A stretch of 64,000 nucleotides of DNA from Glebionis coronaria (lineage: Eukaryota; Streptophyta; Magnoliopsida; Asterales; Asteraceae), in contig CM046875.1 in NCBI GenBank assembly GCA_025667525.1, forward strand, positions 285,466,140 to 285,530,139. Reading direction: 5' to 3'. Shown in pieces: positions 53,697 to 64,000 of the stretch; the stretch's first letter is position 1, and each line of letters opens with the position of its first letter. The notes beneath the pieces are model-generated. The model had not been told where the DNA came from. It searched no databases and was given only the letters and a program-made list of their open reading frames with translations. The translations under genes and the position numbers were made by a program.

Positions 53697-54427
53697 TAGG
53701 GGTGTCATTCGGGTCGGGTTAACCCAACTCGAACCTGAACCCGATAAGGCTTATTGGGTCGGGTTAAATTGGGTTGAAAAGTCTTATTAGGTTATTTTAA
53801 CCCCAACCCGATAACTCGATAGTGCTATCAGGTCGGGGTCGGGTTTATATTATTGTTGTTATCGGGTTATCGGGTCAACCCGATAAGACCCGAAAATTTA
53901 TGTTTAACTTTTTTCTGCTTATATTTTTAACGAGCTTCACATGTTGCTTTGGATTTTAGCATATCTAAGTTTATGCATGGTACCCAGCTACCATCACCAT
54001 TCATTGGGTGCCACTTTAATACAAAACTTAAACTCAAAAAGCTACTGTGGTGCAATATTTGTAATTCACACCGTATATATTATCAGACTTGTGTTTCACA
54101 TGTTATATGCAAATATTCGAATTAACTATTTTAGTGCATATTGTAACAAGTGTTCCTATACAACATATTGTATTCTTTACTTCAACGATTGTTATTCATT
54201 TTTAGCTCAAAATTAAATGTCAATGACAAGTGCTAAAACTCAATATTCTTTTTAAAATAAATTAAGCCAGGCCAACCCGATTAAACCGATTCACCCGACT
54301 CGATTACACCCGACCCGATATCAACCCGAACCCGATAACCCAATTTCTTATCGAGTCGGGTTACGGGTTATTTTTTCTAACCAAAACCCGATTTAACCCG
54401 GCTCGATAAGACCCGATAACACCCCTA
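53697..54427. mobile_element. hAT-type MITE with 8-bp target duplication
   Basis: 731 bp with terminal inverted repeats TAGGGGTGT ... ACACCCCTA. Flanking 8-mers AATACAGA (53689-53696) and GATACAGA (54428-54435) match at 7 of 8 bases. About 200 bases at each end are dense in CGGGT / ACCCG motifs in inverted arrangement. The centre (53930-54250) is AT-rich without a transposase; a 91-codon open stretch there looks accidental. It is non-autonomous. Confidence 0.82.
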
Positions 54428-55880
54428 GATACAGATACCTGAGACACTAAAGTGTTCATTATTTTGCATAGAATGTGATCTTGACGTGGAAGGAAACGAA
54501 TATTTTCAGCATGTAACTGTACAAATCTATGCTATATCCGGTGACCTTGGTGCATACATCTCCACCAACCAGTAAGACTCTACTTTATATTTCGTATATA
54601 CAAATTCGAACCAATATTGTTCGAGATTTGAATCAATTTTTTTATTATTTTTACAAGTCATTTAGTTGTAGGAAATTGCAAGTTTGAAGTCACTAAGTAC
54701 GAAGGTTTTGAAAAAAAATAACAGACCTTTTTTTTATGTTAGGGTTTTGAGTAAAGGAATAGACCTTTTTATCATTTGTTATTTTTTGTAAAGGCTTATA
54801 TGACATGATATAAATTGTAATGCTTTTGAAAAACAAATTTGATCTTTTTTTTAGGTATATTAGGTTTTCGAGGAAAAATATTTCATTTAGTAGTAATATG
54901 ATATGTTTGTTTTAATGAATATGTTTTTAGTCGCAGTTCCAGTGGCTTTGGTGTAGTGACAGCGTCAGCATCAACACCTATGCCGCAACTAATGGTATCT
55001 TGGTGAAAAGAACAAATCAAAATTGTTGTTGAGCTCCCAACCCAACACATTTAACCCATATCAGTACTGACCCATTTTGACCCGGTGAAAGACACATGTA
55101 TGGTCTCTTTTGCTTTGCATATATTTTTGTATGTGACAGCTTTTATTTATATATATTATCTGAGATTTTTGACAAAGTCCATTGTTTTACAATATAATCA
55201 TTTACAACAGTTCCGTTTTTTAGTAATCTTTCACTACAATACGTTATTTGCATCTCTATGTTGCTAATTTTTGTTTTTATTATATTTTCTTAGGATTTTG
55301 ATATGGAGCTCGGGCGGAAGAGATTGTCCTTGATAAAAAGGTAATACGCTTACATGTTCAAGTAAGAAATATGTCATGCAGATCCAAGAGTAACATCGAA
55401 GCAAGCAGATCCAAGAGTAATAAAGCAAGCAGATCCAAGAGTAACATCAAAGCAAACAAATCCTATATCATCATTCCAAACATCTTCCACACCTAATATA
55501 ACCGGGTAGTTCACCAAAAATTCAAAAAACACTGCTGATCTTGTGTCTTCAACTGTTAGTGCGTAACCTGCACCCGTTCAGGTATCACAGCCTGCACAAG
55601 TGCATTCAAGTTTTGTTAATATGAAAGACCTACCTTCACAGCCATCTCGTCTTTAGAATGGGACTGGGCAGACATTTGAAGAAGCTGGCTATAAACTGCA
55701 AAACGCTTGGGGAGACGTTGAGCATTTGTTTAGAAGGTACGAAACCAGGAACGTGCTGCTATTCAAAGAGAGGTAGAAAGGACTCGAAGAACAGAAGGAA
55801 TGTTTTCCAAGCACAAGCTATGTCTTGTGTTGCATCTGTTTCTTTAACAGATTTGAGAAAATTATAAAGGTTTTTATTAT
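54428..55880 (+). pseudogene. Exon-like islands, part 3, gene unknown
   Basis: At about 54475-54572: ECDLDVEGNEYFQHVTVQIY followed by AISGDLGAYISTN. At 55378-55450 an imperfect 21-27 bp repeat encodes KQADPRV units, followed by a Ser/Thr/Pro-rich stretch. At about 55660-55830: EEAGYKLQNAWGDVEHLF and, in another frame, ERAAIQREVERTRRTEGMFS. These may be exons of one parent gene; I cannot name it. Confidence 0.3.
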
Positions 55881-56321
55881 TTTGGATCAACTGTTATTGG
55901 CAGAATGGAATCGACTCTTATTGGAAGAATGGAAGCTAACTTAAAATCCCCATATTACCACATATTCTCTCCAAACAAGCCCAATACAAGTTACGACAAT
56001 AGTTTTAGCAATTATTTTTGTTTTATATTGGATTATGTATAAAATTGAAGCTATTTACTTATCATAAAAATTAGAATGTTCAAATTAATCCGGTACTTGA
56101 GTACGTTTCATATTCAATTTGACATATGTTTTGTTACCTGATTAACTGATTATATGGTTTGTGGTAAATAGTTTGGTGTTATGCATTTGTGTACATACTT
56201 ATGTAATTTGTATTTACAATCTGGTTATTTTTATCTTTTTCAAGACAGTAAACTAGACAATGAACAAAATAGAGTCGCCAAAGAAAAAAGACGAATAGAG
56301 TTGATCAATAAAGGAAATTGT
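55881..56321. other. AT-rich stretch left of element F
   Basis: No gene or repeat recognised. The last five bases, ATTGT (56317-56321), are the expected target duplication of element F; its partner lies outside the window. Confidence 0.5.
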
Positions 56322-56529
56322 TGATACAAGCATTTTTGTATAGGTTCAAAACATAATTCTCGGAATCCTCACGAATTGATCTCAGTTAAAAGTGGAATGA
56401 TTTGTTCTTGGTGACAAAAAGTGGATTTGATTTTCTATTCTACTAAACAGGTAAGTGAATAAAATGATAATGAAGTAAACTTAAAACAAGCAACAAATAA
56501 AAGGCAAAATTGGAAAAATACCCTTACAG

Positions 56530-56970
56530 AAAAATACCCTATGCGGAATGTAACACCATTCGGAAAGTCAACAAGTCTACGCGGAAAAATACCCCTATTC
56601 GGAAAGATGGCTTATGAGGAAAAGCTCTATTCGGAAAATTGGCATCTATGCGGAATATGATCTCTATGCGGAATATCTATGCGGAAAAATAAGCTTATGC
56701 GGAAAAACAGGGCTATTCGGAAAGATGATGCTATTCGGAAAAACAGGGCTATTCGGAATATATGAGATATTCCGAATAAGGGAAAAATAAATTAGGCTAT
56801 GCGGAAAATCAATGCTGTTCGGAATATTCAAAATATTCCGAGTAAGGGAAATGACAACTTTGGCTATGCGGAAAATTATTCCGAGTAAAGGAAATACAAA
56901 CAACCCTATTCGGAATATCTAGGATTCCGAATAAGGGAGGTATACAATCGTCTATTCGGAAAGATGAGGA
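56530..56970 (-). repeat. CGGAA / TTCCG array with hairpins in the F LTR
   Basis: On the plus strand there are about 17 copies of (G/T)CGGAA and four reversed copies. Three pairs make perfect hairpins: 56752-56761 with 56767-56776 (10 bp, loop 5), 56820-56828 with 56832-56840 (9 bp, loop 3), and 56907-56916 with 56924-56933 (10 bp, loop 7). It lies downstream of the TATA box, in the transcribed R/U5 part. Confidence 0.85.
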
Positions 56971-57373
56971 ATGAAAGAACAGTGACAGACGAGTAAAACA
57001 GGGGATACGTTTCAAATCCAAAATCAACTCCAATACTTAAATAGGTTTTACCAAACTAACCAATAATCATTAACATACCACAAGAAACAAATCCCACCAA
57101 TAAAAACACTAAATCAACAACTTTTTAAGATCAAACTAGAATCAAATTAAAACTTAAGAACTTGCAATAGATGATGATGAAGAACAAGATGAATAAAAAG
57201 ATGGAATAGATTGATTAATGTAAAAGTAACAAGGTTAATGATTAAGGATTACAAGATTGAAAGAAAAAGATGAAAATCACCAAACTCCCTAATGGAGTTG
57301 GTGATGGAACGAACAAAAGCCTGGGAAAGAAAGAAAAAATGAACTAACTCCCTAATTGTGAGAAGGGAAAAAC

Positions 57374-57381
57374 TATTTATA
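57374..57381 (-). promoter_or_regulatory. TATA box of F LTR
   Basis: TATAAATA on the minus strand, about 445 bases inside the LTR and upstream of the CGGAA array. Its position aligns with the TATA box of E. Confidence 0.55.
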
Positions 57382-57826
57382 CTCCTAGTGGTTGGTTGGT
57401 GAGTGGGCTTTCTCCCTTTCTTCTTGTCTTCTCGTCTTTTCAGAAAAGTTGACGTTTTCGATTCTGATTCGGGATTTGTTGTCGATTAAATCCAACTCGT
57501 CTTTTAATTACTTCGTTAAATAGACTCGAGTTTCTTCGACTTATGAAAATCTTCCGTCTTTAGTCCTTTTCTTCGATAAATCTTTGAATAGGCCCAGTGA
57601 CTTCAAATCTTTTGCATCTCTTGGACAATAGACTTCATCTTGAGTCTTTTTCCTTGATAAAACCCGTGCAATCCCATGTTTTCTTTAATATTTATCCGGT
57701 TAACTCTGAAAACACAATAAACACAAAAACCACGCATAATTCCAAACAAATGATATTAAATACGTGTTTTGGTCTCGTTTTAGTCAGAATTAAGTGGTAA
57801 AAGGATGGGTGTTTACACACCTATCA

Positions 57827-59733
57827 AATCCCCTACACTTAACCATTGCCATGCCCTCATGCAATGCTTAGTGGTAAAGCAATTTTACATTTTTCGCATA
57901 ATTAATCAACCTTGGCCTTATTCAAATACTACTAAATAAGAGTCAAATTACTAAGAGAAATAAAAACTTTAAAATAAACAAAAGGATGGAAATAACTTGT
58001 AAAGAAATCAAGGACTTACATTAGGGCTTTGGTGTTGCGAAGATTTATCACCCTCAAGTTTCACGTTCCCCAAACTAAGCTTGAAAACGAGATCATTGTT
58101 ATTATAAGTTAGTAAATCAAACACTTACACACATGGCTTAATTAAATGCTTAAACTCCCTTATTCCTAGTTGTATCTCTTATATTTTATTTTTGTCTTAG
58201 AATGATCATGAAGATGCATTTTTGGACTTATTTCGATAGTTTATTAAGGCTGAAAGCAAAGTAGGACGATTTGATCAATAGTTAGCTAAAGGACAAAATC
58301 TCTTAAAACTGCTTCTCGGGATATCAAAAAGTTCATATCTTGGCATAACTTGGTTCACGATTTGAGACCTTTCTCGGGCCGATATTTGGCATGTACTTCA
58401 TACTTCATATCTTCGAGAGACGTTCTTGAGATAATGGTCTTCTCATCATAATAGAGTTTCTTCACTTGGAGACTTTTGAGGGGTACTCCAACTTTGTTGA
58501 CCACGACTTCATGATTATTTCTTCAATCTCTAATTGGGATTTTGAGATACAACGATCCGCCTCCTTTTCGGACTTGGATCTATTTATCCTCATACCTTGT
58601 TAGGGTCTTTTCGGATAGACTTCTCCATGATCTTTATGGGAGTTGATTGCTTTTCGTCGTGAGTCTTGATCCTTCATATTGACTTTAGGAATAATGCTTT
58701 TCACATCACTTTGGATCTTCAGCAATAAAATTGAATCCTCATGCCTTGTTAGGGCCTTTTCGGACTCGCCAATCTTCGCGCCCCGCTTCATAAGTTATGC
58801 CTTGGCTATGAACTCTTATCATTACCGAGCAACTTTTAAACGATCTTGGGCTAGAAGCTAAGTAACTTTTCAAATCGTAAGACCTTACTTATTGCAGATA
58901 AATTATTAGCAAGTGATGGGAGAATAGGCAAATAATTACACCAAGTGAGCTTGCGCAAGAATACCGACTTATAATTGACTCTATCATTTCTCGTCCTCCA
59001 CAATTTAAAATCTCAAGTAATGAGACTCGTGGACACTTAGCCTAATAAACCAATTGAGGTTTACATGGTTAAGGATACTAGCTAGAATAAACTTGGATAA
59101 GTCTATTCGGGTTGAGTCAAAATAAACGCAACGGGCCTAATATGTCAAAGATATCTAAACTAGCTACAACACTATATTAATATTTTTGAACTTTATTGCG
59201 GGATATATACATATGAAAGCAACGATAAAAATTTAAAAATTACAACTAAATGGCCAAAGTTAATAAAAAAATTTGAAAAATGCTGAAAAATAGGATTTTT
59301 CGGTTAAATGAAGGCATTTTCATGGAAAAGTCCACTTAAAACTTCGATAGAAGTCTCCCCTACACTTAAGATAAACATTGTCCTCAATGTTTAAGCATGT
59401 GGGAAAAGTCTCCCCTACACTTATGACATTGTGCACGTTGGTTAACTCGAGTTAAGGAAGAGACGACTAAAGTGATCAATTTCAAATGTGAGTATGAAGA
59501 AAATTGAATCACGATAGTTGAGAGATAGAACCGGGTTTCGAATACACGGGAGCACGGTTCTTCAAAGATTTCCAAGATTGCAGTTATCCCTGTAAGCACA
59601 TCACCACACAAACACAAACGACCAAAATAGGTCCTCCCCTACACTTAGGGGGTTAAAGGGATAGATACTCGGGCTGCCTCCCGAGGAACGCTTGTTTTTG
59701 ATAACCGAGTCACGAGCCTGACTCGACCCAAAT
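57827..59733 (-). other. 3' untranslated region and polypurine tract of element F
   Basis: No coding frame. The true polypurine tract is 57827-57840 (AAGTGTAGGGGATT on the minus strand). Three more AAGTGTAGGGG-type tracts lie near pol at about 59635-59647, 59411-59422 and 59357-59368. The palindromic 20-mer is at 59373-59392. Two related blocks with CCTTGTTAGGG(T/C)CTTTTCGG lie near 58590-58620 and 58740-58770. Patches at 58300-58450 and 58580-58790 are strongly conserved with E. Confidence 0.75.
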
Positions 59734-62700
59734 TCAGTTCATGGGGAACGTGGTGAGGGATGGAATCACCTCCTTGGAGGTGTCCTCACCAAAGTACAAC
59801 TTCACTCGTTGGCCATTCACCTTAAAATTAGGTCCATTAGGTTGAGCGAGCTCGAGAGTACCATATGGAAAAATTTGGGCGATGGTGAATGGGCCGGACC
59901 AACGAGATTTGAGCTTGCCCGAAAAGATTTTCAACCGAGAGTTAAAAAGTAAGACGTTGTCTCCAACATGGAACTCTCGGTTTTTAATCTTGGAGTCGTG
60001 AATGAGCTTAGTTCTTTCCTTATAGATCAAAGAATTTTCATAAGCCTCATTCCGAATTTCATTTAGCTCATTGAGTTGGATCTTGCGTAGGTCACCGGCT
60101 TTGTTGATATCAAAATTAGCCCACTTCAAGGCCCAATAAGCCTTGTGCTCCAACTCAATGGGGAGGTGGCACGCTTTCCCGTACACAAGACGATAAGGCG
60201 TACAGCCGATCGGGGTCTTGTAAGCAGTACGGAAAGCCCACAAAGCATCATCGAGTTTATCAGCCCATGCGGCACGATGCTCTCCCACGGTCCTTTCAAG
60301 AATTCGCTTCAGCCCTCGGTTGGATATTTCAGCCTGGCCATTAGTTTGTGGGTGGTAGGCTGTGGAAAGACGATGATTTACACCGTACTTAGCCATGACT
60401 CGAGCAAATTGGTCATTGCAGAAATGAGTCCCACGATCACTAATAATGGCGCGAGGCACACCGAATCTAGCGAATAGAACCTTCAAAAAGTTACAAACCA
60501 CCCTTGCGTCATTAGTAGGCAAAGCTTTGGCTTCAACCCACTTTGAAACGTAGTCAACGGCTACAAGGATGTATTTATTTCCTTTAGACGAAGGGAATGG
60601 CCCCATAAAGTCGATACCCCAAACATCAAAAATTTCACACTCTTGATTGAAATTCTGAGGCATCTCGTCTTTATGTGTGATTTTGCCTTGCTTTTGGCAA
60701 ACATCACATCGCTTAACCATATTGTGAGCATCACGATATATGGAGGGCCAATAAAATCCCGAGTCAAACACTTTCTTTGCGGTGTAGTTGGGACCAAAGT
60801 GACCACCGGTGGGTCCTTTGTGGCAAGCATCAAGGATGTCCGACGCTGCCGGTCCATCAACACATCGACGGATAATCAGGTCGGCACATTGTTTGAATAG
60901 GTAAGGGTCGTCCCAAAAGTAAGTCTTGATGTCGGTAAAGAACTTCTTCTTTTGCTGGGACGTCAACCCTTCCTTGAGAATTCCACCCGCCAAGTAGTTT
61001 GCAAAGTCCGCAAACCACGGGGTTTCATTCGGCTTCGAGTTTATAGACATTAAGGTCTCCAAGGGAAAAGAATCATTGATTTCTTTGGTCGGATGATCCC
61101 CTTGGTAAGGATCCTCAAGTCTACTAAGATGGTCCGCGGCTAGGTTTTCTGCTCCTTTTTTATCGCGAATTTCGATTTTAAATTCCTGGAGCAGCAAAAC
61201 CCAGCGAAGAAGTCTTGGTTTGGAATCTTGCTTTGTCAACAAGTACTTCAGCGCGGAATGATCGGTGTACACAATGGTGGTAGAAAGGACAAGATAGGGG
61301 CGGAATTTTTCAAAAGCATAGACAACAGCTAAAAGCTCTTTTTCGGTTGTCGTATAATGCAATTGTGCCCCAGTCATTGTCTTGCTAGCGTAATGGATCG
61401 GTTGGAAGTGTTTGTTCACTCTTTGTCCAAGAACCGCTCCGATAGCAAAATCACTAGCATCGCACATCAACTCAAAGGGCAGCTCCCAGTTAGGGGTAAC
61501 CAAGACGGGTGCCTTAGTTAGCTTATCCTTAAGCGAGTTGAAGGCTTCAAGGCACTCTTTGGAAAAGATAAAAGGAGTATCTTTTTCCAAGAGGTGGGTC
61601 ATCGGGCGAGCGATTTGAGAAAAATCTTTGATGAATCGACGATAGAAGCCCGCATGACCCAAGAAACTTCTCACACCCTTCACAGTTGAAGGTGGAGGCA
61701 ACTTAGCGATAACATCGACTTTAGCACGGTCAACTTCAAGACCGGCTTTCGAGATCTTATGTCCAAGCACGACGCCTTCTTTTACCATAAAATGGCATTT
61801 TTCCCAATTTAGAACCAGACGAGTGTCTTCGCACCTCTTTAGCATACGTTCTAAATTGGCAAGGCAAGCAGAGAAGGAATCCCCGAAGACCGAGAAATCA
61901 TCCATGAAGACTTCCATGGTTTGTTCAACCATGTCATGGAAGATAGCTAACATACACCTTTGGAAAGTCCCGGGCGCATTACATAAGCCAAAAGGCATTC
62001 TTTTGTAAGCGAAAGTGCCATAGGGACAAGTGAATGTAGTCTTCTCTTGATCTTGGGGATCGATGGGTATTTGAAAATAACCCGAGAAACCATCAAGAAA
62101 GCAGTAATATTCATTACCGGCTAATCGTTCAAGCATTTGGTCCATGAAAGGTAGAGGGAAATGATCCTTTCTCGTGGCATCATTGAGTTTGCGGTAGTCT
62201 ATACAAACTCTCCACCCAGTAACGAGACGAGTGGGAATCAACTCGTTGTGTTCATTGGGAACAACGGTTATTCCGCCCTTCTTGGGCACACAGTGGATTG
62301 GACTAACCCATGGTGAATCCGAAATAGGGTAAATCATACCCGCATCAAGAAGTTTGAGAACCTCTGTTTTGATGACTTCATGTATTTTTGGATTCACCCT
62401 TCGTTGGCTTTGAATTGTGGGCTTGAAGTCGTCCTCCATGAGAATTTTGTGTGTGCAGAAGTGAGGATCAATTCCACGAATATCCGAAATCTTCCAAGCG
62501 ATAGCTTTCTTATGATCTTTCAACACAGCGACAAGTCGGGCTTTCTCTTCATCCTTCAAATCCTTAGCAATGATGACTGGCGACTTCTTCTCGTCTTCGA
62601 GGAATGCATACTCAAGATGGGGCCGCAACTCCTTAAGTTCCAAATCCGGAGGATTGTCGACGGGAGGCGTGTTCGAAGTCGGAGTCTTGATAGCAATAAT

Positions 62701-64000
62701 AGTGGGAGATGGAGGGGAAGGATTTTCTTCTTTGAGGAGGTTTGCAATGAAACTGAGGTCTTCATCCCAAGTGGCAGTAGAATCGTCATTGTCTTTCTTC
62801 ACATCTTCCAAGGTGGCTTCCAAATCTTTCCAAAGGAAATCACTTTCTCCAAATAGAGATAGTGATGAGTCAATAGAGGAAACGGTCTCAACATTGGGAA
62901 GAGAGGTAGAAATGTTTTTACAAGCATCCTTGAAGTGTTCTTCACAAGCCTCATCAAGAACGTCAATACAATTAACACTCTCAGAAGAAGAAGGCTGTTT
63001 AGATAACTTTCCCATGTTGAAGACTACTTTATCGTCACCCACTCTCATGATAAGCTCACCGGCTTCAACATCAATGAGAGTGCGACCGGTCCTCAAGAAT
63101 GGACGACCAACAATGAGTGGCACACGGGGGTCCATCTCGTAGTCGACGACAACAAAATCGGCAGGGAAGGTGAATTTGTCGACTCCTACAATGACGTCTT
63201 CGGCTATCCCCACTAGATAAGCAACCGTACGGTTGGCCAATTCCAAAGTCATTTTGGTGGGGACTAGCTCTGGGAGAGATAATTGCTTCCAAACACTTAG
63301 AGGCATGAGATTAATACTGGCACCTAGATCGGCTAGGGCCAGGCAATTCTCTACTCCCGGGAAATTGCAAGGGATAAGAAAACGACCCGGATCACCAAGC
63401 TTGATTGGCAATTTCCTTAAGAGCACTGCAGAGCAATTCTCATTAAGTTGGGTGTTGGCAATATCGAGGAGCTTTTCCTTGTCGCTCAGAAGATCTTTAA
63501 ACATTTTGGCATACTTGGGCATGTGAGCGAGAGCCTCAGCGAAGGAGATATTGAAATTCAGTTTTTTGAACATTTTAAGGAAATTCGAAACTTGAATATC
63601 ATCCTTGCTGTTTTGCTTCTCTTTCCTCAACCTTGAAGGATAAGGTATATTGGAAGAAGAGGAAGGCTTTAGAGGAATAGGATCACTCACAACCACGGGT
63701 GGAGGAGGGGTAGAAAGAAGAGGTGGAGAAATTGGGGAAGGAGAAGGATGAGGAATAGGAGCAGGTGACTCGTTCTCCTTAGTCACAACCACCGGTGGAG
63801 GTATAGGAAGCTCGGGTTCCTTGGTACCTTTACCACTTCGAGTGGTGATTGCTTTCATCTCCCCTCTTGGGTTCGCAACGGTGTTACTCGGAAGAGTACC
63901 CGAAGAAGAGGGTTGATTACCATTGAAGAAACTAGCCATCATGTTCCTCAGATCATTAGTTTGGGTATCCAACGTATTTCTCATATCGGCTCTCAAATCA
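59734..64000 (-). CDS. Athila-type gag-pol polyprotein (5' end outside window)
   Basis: The frame is open from the window edge to TGA at 59734-59736, at least 1421 codons; the first in-window codon that could be called a start is a Leu, so the true start is to the right. Residue numbers count from there. Residues 1-60 are the gag tail, with the group-typical AITTRSGK (49-56), then a Pro-rich linker (61-120). Aspartic protease: ADLGAS with Asp 223, [12 protein letters not shown] at 293. Acidic linker 335-450. Reverse transcriptase about 500-700, catalytic FMDD at 697-700. RNase H about 840-960 (Asp 846, Glu 885/887, Asp 912, Asp 955). Integrase: zinc HHCC (His 1059, His 1066, Cys 1097, Cys 1100), core Asp 1129, Asp 1187, Glu 1223 with the canonical 35-residue gap. 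C-terminal domain 1340-1420. It would process itself, copy the RNA and integrate the DNA. Confidence 0.95.
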   Translation of the reverse strand, partial: DLRADMRNTLDTQTNDLRNMMASFFNGNQPSSSGTLPSNTVANPRGEMKAITTRSGKGTKEPELPIPPPVVVTKENESPAPIPHPSPSPISPPLLSTPPPPVVVSDPIPLKPSSSSNIPYPSRLRKEKQNSKDDIQVSNFLKMFKKLNFNISFAEALAHMPKYAKMFKDLLSDKEKLLDIANTQLNENCSAVLLRKLPIKLGDPGRFLIPCNFPGVENCLALADLGASINLMPLSVWKQLSLPELVPTKMTLELANRTVAYLVGIAEDVIVGVDKFTFPADFVVVDYEMDPRVPLIVGRPFLRTGRTLIDVEAGELIMRVGDDKVVFNMGKLSKQPSSSESVNCIDVLDEACEEHFKDACKNISTSLPNVETVSSIDSSLSLFGESDFLWKDLEATLEDVKKDNDDSTATWDEDLSFIANLLKEENPSPPSPTIIAIKTPTSNTPPVDNPPDLELKELRPHLEYAFLEDEKKSPVIIAKDLKDEEKARLVAVLKDHKKAIAWKISDIRGIDPHFCTHKILMEDDFKPTIQSQRRVNPKIHEVIKTEVLKLLDAGMIYPISDSPWVSPIHCVPKKGGITVVPNEHNELIPTRLVTGWRVCIDYRKLNDATRKDHFPLPFMDQMLERLAGNEYYCFLDGFSGYFQIPIDPQDQEKTTFTCPYGTFAYKRMPFGLCNAPGTFQRCMLAIFHDMVEQTMEVFMDDFSVFGDSFSACLANLERMLKRCEDTRLVLNWEKCHFMVKEGVVLGHKISKAGLEVDRAKVDVIAKLPPPSTVKGVRSFLGHAGFYRRFIKDFSQIARPMTHLLEKDTPFIFSKECLEAFNSLKDKLTKAPVLVTPNWELPFELMCDASDFAIGAVLGQRVNKHFQPIHYASKTMTGAQLHYTTTEKELLAVVYAFEKFRPYLVLSTTIVYTDHSALKYLLTKQDSKPRLLRWVLLLQEFKIEIRDKKGAENLAADHLSRLEDPYQGDHPTKEINDSFPLETLMSINSKPNETPWFADFANYLAGGILKEGLTSQQKKKFFTDIKTYFWDDPYLFKQCADLIIRRCVDGPAASDILDACHKGPTGGHFGPNYTAKKVFDSGFYWPSIYRDAHNMVKRCDVCQKQGKITHKDEMPQNFNQECEIFDVWGIDFMGPFPSSKGNKYILVAVDYVSKWVEAKALPTNDARVVCNFLKVLFARFGVPRAIISDRGTHFCNDQFARVMAKYGVNHRLSTAYHPQTNGQAEISNRGLKRILERTVGEHRAAWADKLDDALWAFRTAYKTPIGCTPYRLVYGKACHLPIELEHKAYWALKWANFDINKAGDLRKIQLNELNEIRNEAYENSLIYKERTKLIHDSKIKNREFHVGDNVLLFNSRLKIFSGKLKSRWSGPFTIAQIFPYGTLELAQPNGPNFKVNGQRVKLYFGEDTSKEVIPSLTTFPMN

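Larger units (their letters stand above)
56322..57826 (-). repeat. 3' LTR of element F
   Basis: 1505 bp. On the minus strand it starts TGATAGGTGTG right after AAGTGTAGGGGATT and ends CTTGTATCA. It has a TATAAATA box at 57374-57381 (minus) and a CGGAA array with hairpins (56530-56970). The sequence after the TATA box (57350-57367) has only a weak 5-bp inverted repeat, where E has an 11-bp one. Confidence 0.9.
56322..64000 (-). mobile_element. Element F: Athila-type Ty3/gypsy retrotransposon, running off the window
   Basis: On the minus strand, from right to left: an open gag-pol frame, a 1.9-kb 3' untranslated region with a conserved palindrome and purine tracts, a polypurine tract, and a 1505-bp 3' LTR. 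The 5' LTR, primer site and most of gag lie to the right of the window. Pol has no stop codon in more than 1400 codons and keeps all catalytic residues I can see, so it is the youngest-looking element here. No env-like frame is present between pol and the LTR. Confidence 0.92.

Noticed and set aside
53941..54216. 91-codon frame within the hAT MITE as a transposase remnant
   Set aside because: It lacks any hAT dimerisation or BED-finger motif and lies in the AT-rich centre of a 731-bp MITE.
62380..63142. Plus-strand frames of 158 and 190 codons opposite the F polyprotein
   Set aside because: They are antisense shadows of the pol frame; no start context or homology supports them.

Overview
The window looks like plant nuclear DNA from a transposon-rich intergenic region. 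Its Ty3/gypsy gag and Athila-type polyproteins closely resemble very abundant retroelement proteins of Asteraceae (daisy family); that placement is an inference from remembered protein style, not a search. It is AT-rich. I found no intact host gene, no tRNA or rRNA, and nothing bacterial. Nearly every base can be assigned to transposable elements, most of them broken. The only long intact reading frame is the Athila-type polyprotein on the minus strand at the right edge (59734 to the window end).

Left third (1-31.2 kb): a deep nest. Element B (Ty3/gypsy, plus; a tandem internal-LTR-internal-LTR recombinant, 1-9682) sits inside the 5' LTR of element A (Ty3/gypsy, plus; 9683-19342). A sits in the leader of element H (Athila/Tat-like, minus; leader 19343-20071, 5' LTR 20072-23568). 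H interrupts element G, a member of the same family in the opposite orientation (internal 23569-25624, 3' LTR 25625-31137). The G LTR also carries a complete 1973-bp non-autonomous LTR element, D (27709-29681), with a perfect 5-bp target duplication. G ends in a hAT-like MITE remnant (31138-31199).

Middle (31.2-49.1 kb): a short tandem repeat, then two fragments of one non-LTR retrotransposon family in the order 3' half then 5' half (31.4-34.3 kb). Next comes element C (Ty3/gypsy, plus) with two long LTRs (34433-38430; 45856-49063), an upstream ORF, the start of gag and the last codons of pol. Inside C's gag lies element E (Athila-type, minus; 40359 to about 45632), which has lost its 5' half.

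Right part (49.06-64 kb): a low-coding region that begins with a Helitron-like 5' end inside an AT tract. It holds exon-like fragments, a 42-bp minisatellite and a hAT-type MITE with 8-bp target duplications. Element F (Athila-type, minus) follows, with its 3' LTR (56322-57826), a long 3' untranslated region and an open pol frame.

The most interesting unexplained signals are structural. (1) Perfect hairpins abut the TATA boxes of several LTRs that do not otherwise look related (D, E, H; imperfect in G). (2) Arrays of a CGGAAT / ATTCCG motif occur in the 5' transcribed parts of three different elements (D, E, F) and include perfect hairpins in E and F. (3) Paired base changes preserve hairpins between the two G/H-family LTRs. 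(4) A ladder of polypurine-tract-like sequences lies downstream of pol in E and F. Boundaries were read by eye from direct repeats, TG...CA ends, primer sites and purine tracts. Percent identities were not computed.
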